9,665 bases of DNA from contig DCTO01000036.1 of the NCBI GenBank assembly GCA_002329285.1, positions 3,163-12,827 on the forward strand. Reading direction: 5' to 3'. Below are positions 8,361 through 9,665 of the stretch, piece by piece. Within the stretch, counting starts at the first letter, position 1, and every line of letters starts with the position of its first letter. Source of the DNA: Ruminococcaceae bacterium UBA1438 (GTDB taxonomy: Bacteria; Bacillota; Clostridia; Oscillospirales; Acutalibacteraceae). Made by a program: the position numbers and the translations under genes. The notes beneath the pieces are model-generated. The model saw nothing but the letters and a program-made list of their open reading frames with translations, had not been told where the DNA came from and did not search any database.

Positions 8361-8381
8361 CTTTTTTACCTTCTATCTAAA
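8250..8381. other. Probable lineage junction (Clostridia side below, Bacteroidota side above)
   Basis: Genes below this interval (tuf, most of fusA) have clostridial character; genes above it (rpsG, rpsL, rpsL promoter) have Bacteroidota character. The interval covers the rpsG-fusA gap and the first ~37 codons of fusA, encoding the nearly universal [16 protein letters not shown] segment. A shared, conserved stretch is where a metagenomic assembler could join two genomes or where homologous recombination could occur. The exact breakpoint cannot be fixed by eye. Confidence 0.65.
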
Positions 8382-8858
8382 TTAAAATCTGAAATGGGCA
8401 AAAGCACGGTTCGCCTCTGCCATTCTGTGCATATCTTCTTTACGTTTGTAAGCACCACCCTGGTTGTTGTAAGCATCTACAATTTCGGCAGCTAACTTAT
8501 CAGCCATCGTCTTCCCCCCTCTTTTGCGAGCATAAAGAATGAGGTTTTTCATTGAAACGGATTCTTTTCTATCCGGCCTGATTTCAGTAGGAACCTGGAA
8601 TGTAGCTCCGCCCACACGGCGAGACTTTACTTCCACTTGGGGGGTTATATTATCGAGCGCGGCTTTCCAAATCTCGAGAGCCGGTTTTTCTTCGTTAGGC
8701 AATTTAGCCTTTACTGTATCCAATGCGGAATAGAAAATATCATAGGAGATACTTTTCTTACCGTCATACATAAGGTGGTTAACAAACTTTGTCACCCTTA
8801 TATCACCATAAACAGGATCAGGAAGAACCTGTCTTTTTTTAGGTTTAGTTTTTCTCAT
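8382..8858 (-). CDS. rpsG: 30S ribosomal protein S7, Bacteroidota type
   Basis: This 158-residue protein nucleates the 30S head by binding 16S rRNA. It begins [19 protein letters not shown] and carries [56 protein letters not shown] and the ending [13 protein letters not shown]. These are characteristic of Bacteroidota S7. Firmicutes S7 instead begins like MPRRGxxxKRxVLPDP, has [22 protein letters not shown] and usually ends AHYRW. An in-frame TAA lies six bases upstream of the ATG, so the start is fixed. No Shine-Dalgarno sequence is near the start; the upstream context is A/T-rich, as usual in Bacteroidota. It is 21 bases upstream of fusA. Confidence 0.96.
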   Translation of the reverse strand: MRKTKPKKRQVLPDPVYGDIRVTKFVNHLMYDGKKSISYDIFYSALDTVKAKLPNEEKPALEIWKAALDNITPQVEVKSRRVGGATFQVPTEIRPDRKESVSMKNLILYARKRGGKTMADKLAAEIVDAYNNQGGAYKRKEDMHRMAEANRAFAHFRF

Positions 8859-8985
8859 TGCTTAAAAAATTTGTGTTGTTTGGTTGCCTTTGCAAAGTCT
8901 TCAACAAACTCCTCCGAATTTATTTACTCAACCCTTCATAAAATAGCGTATCCCAAAAATTCAACAGCGATTCGACATTTTTTAA
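8859..8985 (-). other. rpsL-rpsG intergenic region, no gene
   Basis: These 127 bases contain no ORF that can be supported. On the minus strand there is an isolated CGGAGGAG well upstream of rpsG, too far to serve it, and a perfect 10-base palindrome CTTTGCAAAG flanked by GTTG and CAAC. In proteobacterial str operons S7 represses translation through the rpsL-rpsG spacer; a similar role here is speculation. Confidence 0.3.
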
Positions 8986-9393
8986 TTATTTTTTCTTACC
9001 TGCTACAGCCGGTTTAGCACCCGGTTTAGGCCGTTTAGCCCCGTACTTCGATCTTCTTTGGGTACGACCGTTTACGCCGGCAGTATCCAAAGTACCACGC
9101 ACAATGTGATAACGCACACCTGGAAGGTCTTTCACACGTCCTCCACGCACCAGCACGATAGAGTGCTCTTGCAGGTTGTGTCCTTCTCCCGGGATGTATG
9201 CATTCACTTCCTTCGAGTTGGTCAAACGTACACGAGCCACCTTTCTCATTGCCGAGTTTGGTTTTTTCGGAGTAGTGGTATACACTCTCACACAAACACC
9301 ACGACGCTGCGGACAAGAGTCCAGAGCAGGCGATTTGCTTTTCTCCGTAAGTGTGGTACGTCCTTTTCTTACTAATTGTTGAATTGTAGGCAT
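8986..9393 (-). CDS. rpsL: 30S ribosomal protein S12, Bacteroidota type
   Basis: This 135-residue decoding-centre protein contains [20 protein letters not shown] (21-40), [17 protein letters not shown] (41-57), [13 protein letters not shown] (66-78), [14 protein letters not shown] (83-96) and a Lys/Ala/Pro-rich tail. Low-GC Gram-positive S12 proteins carry an insertion of roughly a dozen residues between SPAL and the PQKRGVCT segment and have PGIGHNL; this protein lacks the insertion and has PGEGHNL, as in Bacteroidota. Lysines of the streptomycin-determining sites (K43/K44 and K88) are wild type, so no streptomycin resistance is predicted from S12. The bases before the ATG (AGAAAGCAGAAG) are A-rich and lack a proper Shine-Dalgarno. 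It is the first gene of the operon segment in the window. Confidence 0.97.
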   Translation of the reverse strand: MPTIQQLVRKGRTTLTEKSKSPALDSCPQRRGVCVRVYTTTPKKPNSAMRKVARVRLTNSKEVNAYIPGEGHNLQEHSIVLVRGGRVKDLPGVRYHIVRGTLDTAGVNGRTQRRSKYGAKRPKPGAKPAVAGKKK

Positions 9394-9520
9394 CTTCTGC
9401 TTTCTTTTTTCTATTTCAGTTTTTTAATAATTAACTGTCTCACTTGCCTTTCACGTTATGGCATAATATTAATACCTTGATTATCATCCAATAACCATTC
9501 CTTTCACATGAAAAACGGCA

Positions 9521-9551
9521 CAAAATTACAAATAATCAATCAGATGTGCAA
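9521..9551 (-). promoter_or_regulatory. Bacteroidota-type promoter of rpsL
   Basis: On the minus strand TTG (complement of 9549-9551) is followed after 20 bases by TAATTTTG (complement of 9521-9528). This fits the Bacteroides sigma-ABfr consensus, TTTG/TTG at -33 and TAnnTTTG at -7 with 19-21 bases between. The predicted start is near 9514, giving a leader of about 120 bases before rpsL. The leader holds two GTGAAAGG words (complements of 9500-9507 and 9447-9454) of unknown meaning and no supported ORF. Confidence 0.6.
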
Positions 9552-9616
9552 GTGTTTCTTTAAGTTTTTGAAAAAAATCAGTTCACCTGCAAACTGCAAA
9601 CAGGGAAATATAGCAA

Positions 9617-9646
9617 CAGGCAGCTAAACTCACGCTCGGCTGCCTG
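9617..9646 (-). terminator. Hairpin near window end, possible terminator of the gene upstream of rpsL
   Basis: CAGGCAGC (9617-9624) and GCTGCCTG (9639-9646) form a perfect 8-bp stem with a 14-base loop. On the minus strand it would lie between the unseen upstream gene (often the rpoB-rpoC unit in Bacteroidota) and the rpsL promoter. The following TTGCTATATTT is a poor U-tract, so terminator function is uncertain. No coding sequence is evident between here and the window edge. Confidence 0.35.
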
Positions 9647-9665
9647 CTCATCGTTTAAATATAAA

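Noticed and set aside
8986..9393. Streptomycin-resistance allele of rpsL
   Set aside because: The lysines at the known resistance sites are wild type.
9394..9665. C-terminal coding fragment on the minus strand at the window edge
   Set aside because: The only open frame (about 28 codons) has no family resemblance and spans the hairpin; two other frames stop within 20 bases of the edge.

Overview
The window appears to hold DNA from two bacterial lineages. Positions 1 to about 8250-8340 look like a low-GC Gram-positive Clostridia genome, probably a gut or rumen Oscillospirales/Ruminococcaceae-type organism. The evidence is TarI/TarJ-type teichoic-acid genes, a DUF975 membrane protein, clostridial-type EF-Tu and EF-G, strong GGAGG-type ribosome binding sites and U-tract terminators. 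Positions from about 8382 to 9665 look like Bacteroidota: ribosomal proteins S7 and S12 carry Bacteroidota-type sequence, neither start has a Shine-Dalgarno site, and a Bacteroidota-type promoter (TTG-N20-TAnnTTTG) precedes rpsL.

Layout, plus strand. 3-230 is the C-terminal end of an iron-containing alcohol dehydrogenase. 296-1006 is tarI (ribitol-5-phosphate cytidylyltransferase), overlapping by 4 bases tarJ (ribulose-5-phosphate reductase, 1003-2028). Together they make CDP-ribitol, the activated unit for ribitol-phosphate surface polymers. After a 37-base gap comes glyQS (glycyl-tRNA synthetase, 2066-3442), then a DUF975 membrane protein with an acidic external loop and a Pro/Gln/Tyr-rich tail (3508-4851). 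Related hairpins sit just before the ribosome binding sites of tarI and of the DUF975 gene.

4854-4952 holds two terminators between convergent transcription units.

Layout, minus strand, in transcription order: rpsL (9393-8986), rpsG (8858-8382), fusA (8360-6261) and tuf (6161-4965), with an internal sigma70-type promoter before tuf. The order is the classical str operon, but the two halves have different phylogenetic character. The switch falls at or inside the 5' end of fusA, where the EF-G P-loop region is highly conserved. The most economical explanation is a chimeric metagenomic join at that conserved stretch. A real in-place replacement of rpsL-rpsG by Bacteroidota genes is the exciting alternative and can be tested with reads. 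No CRISPR array, tRNA, rRNA, insertion sequence or novel defence-type system was seen.
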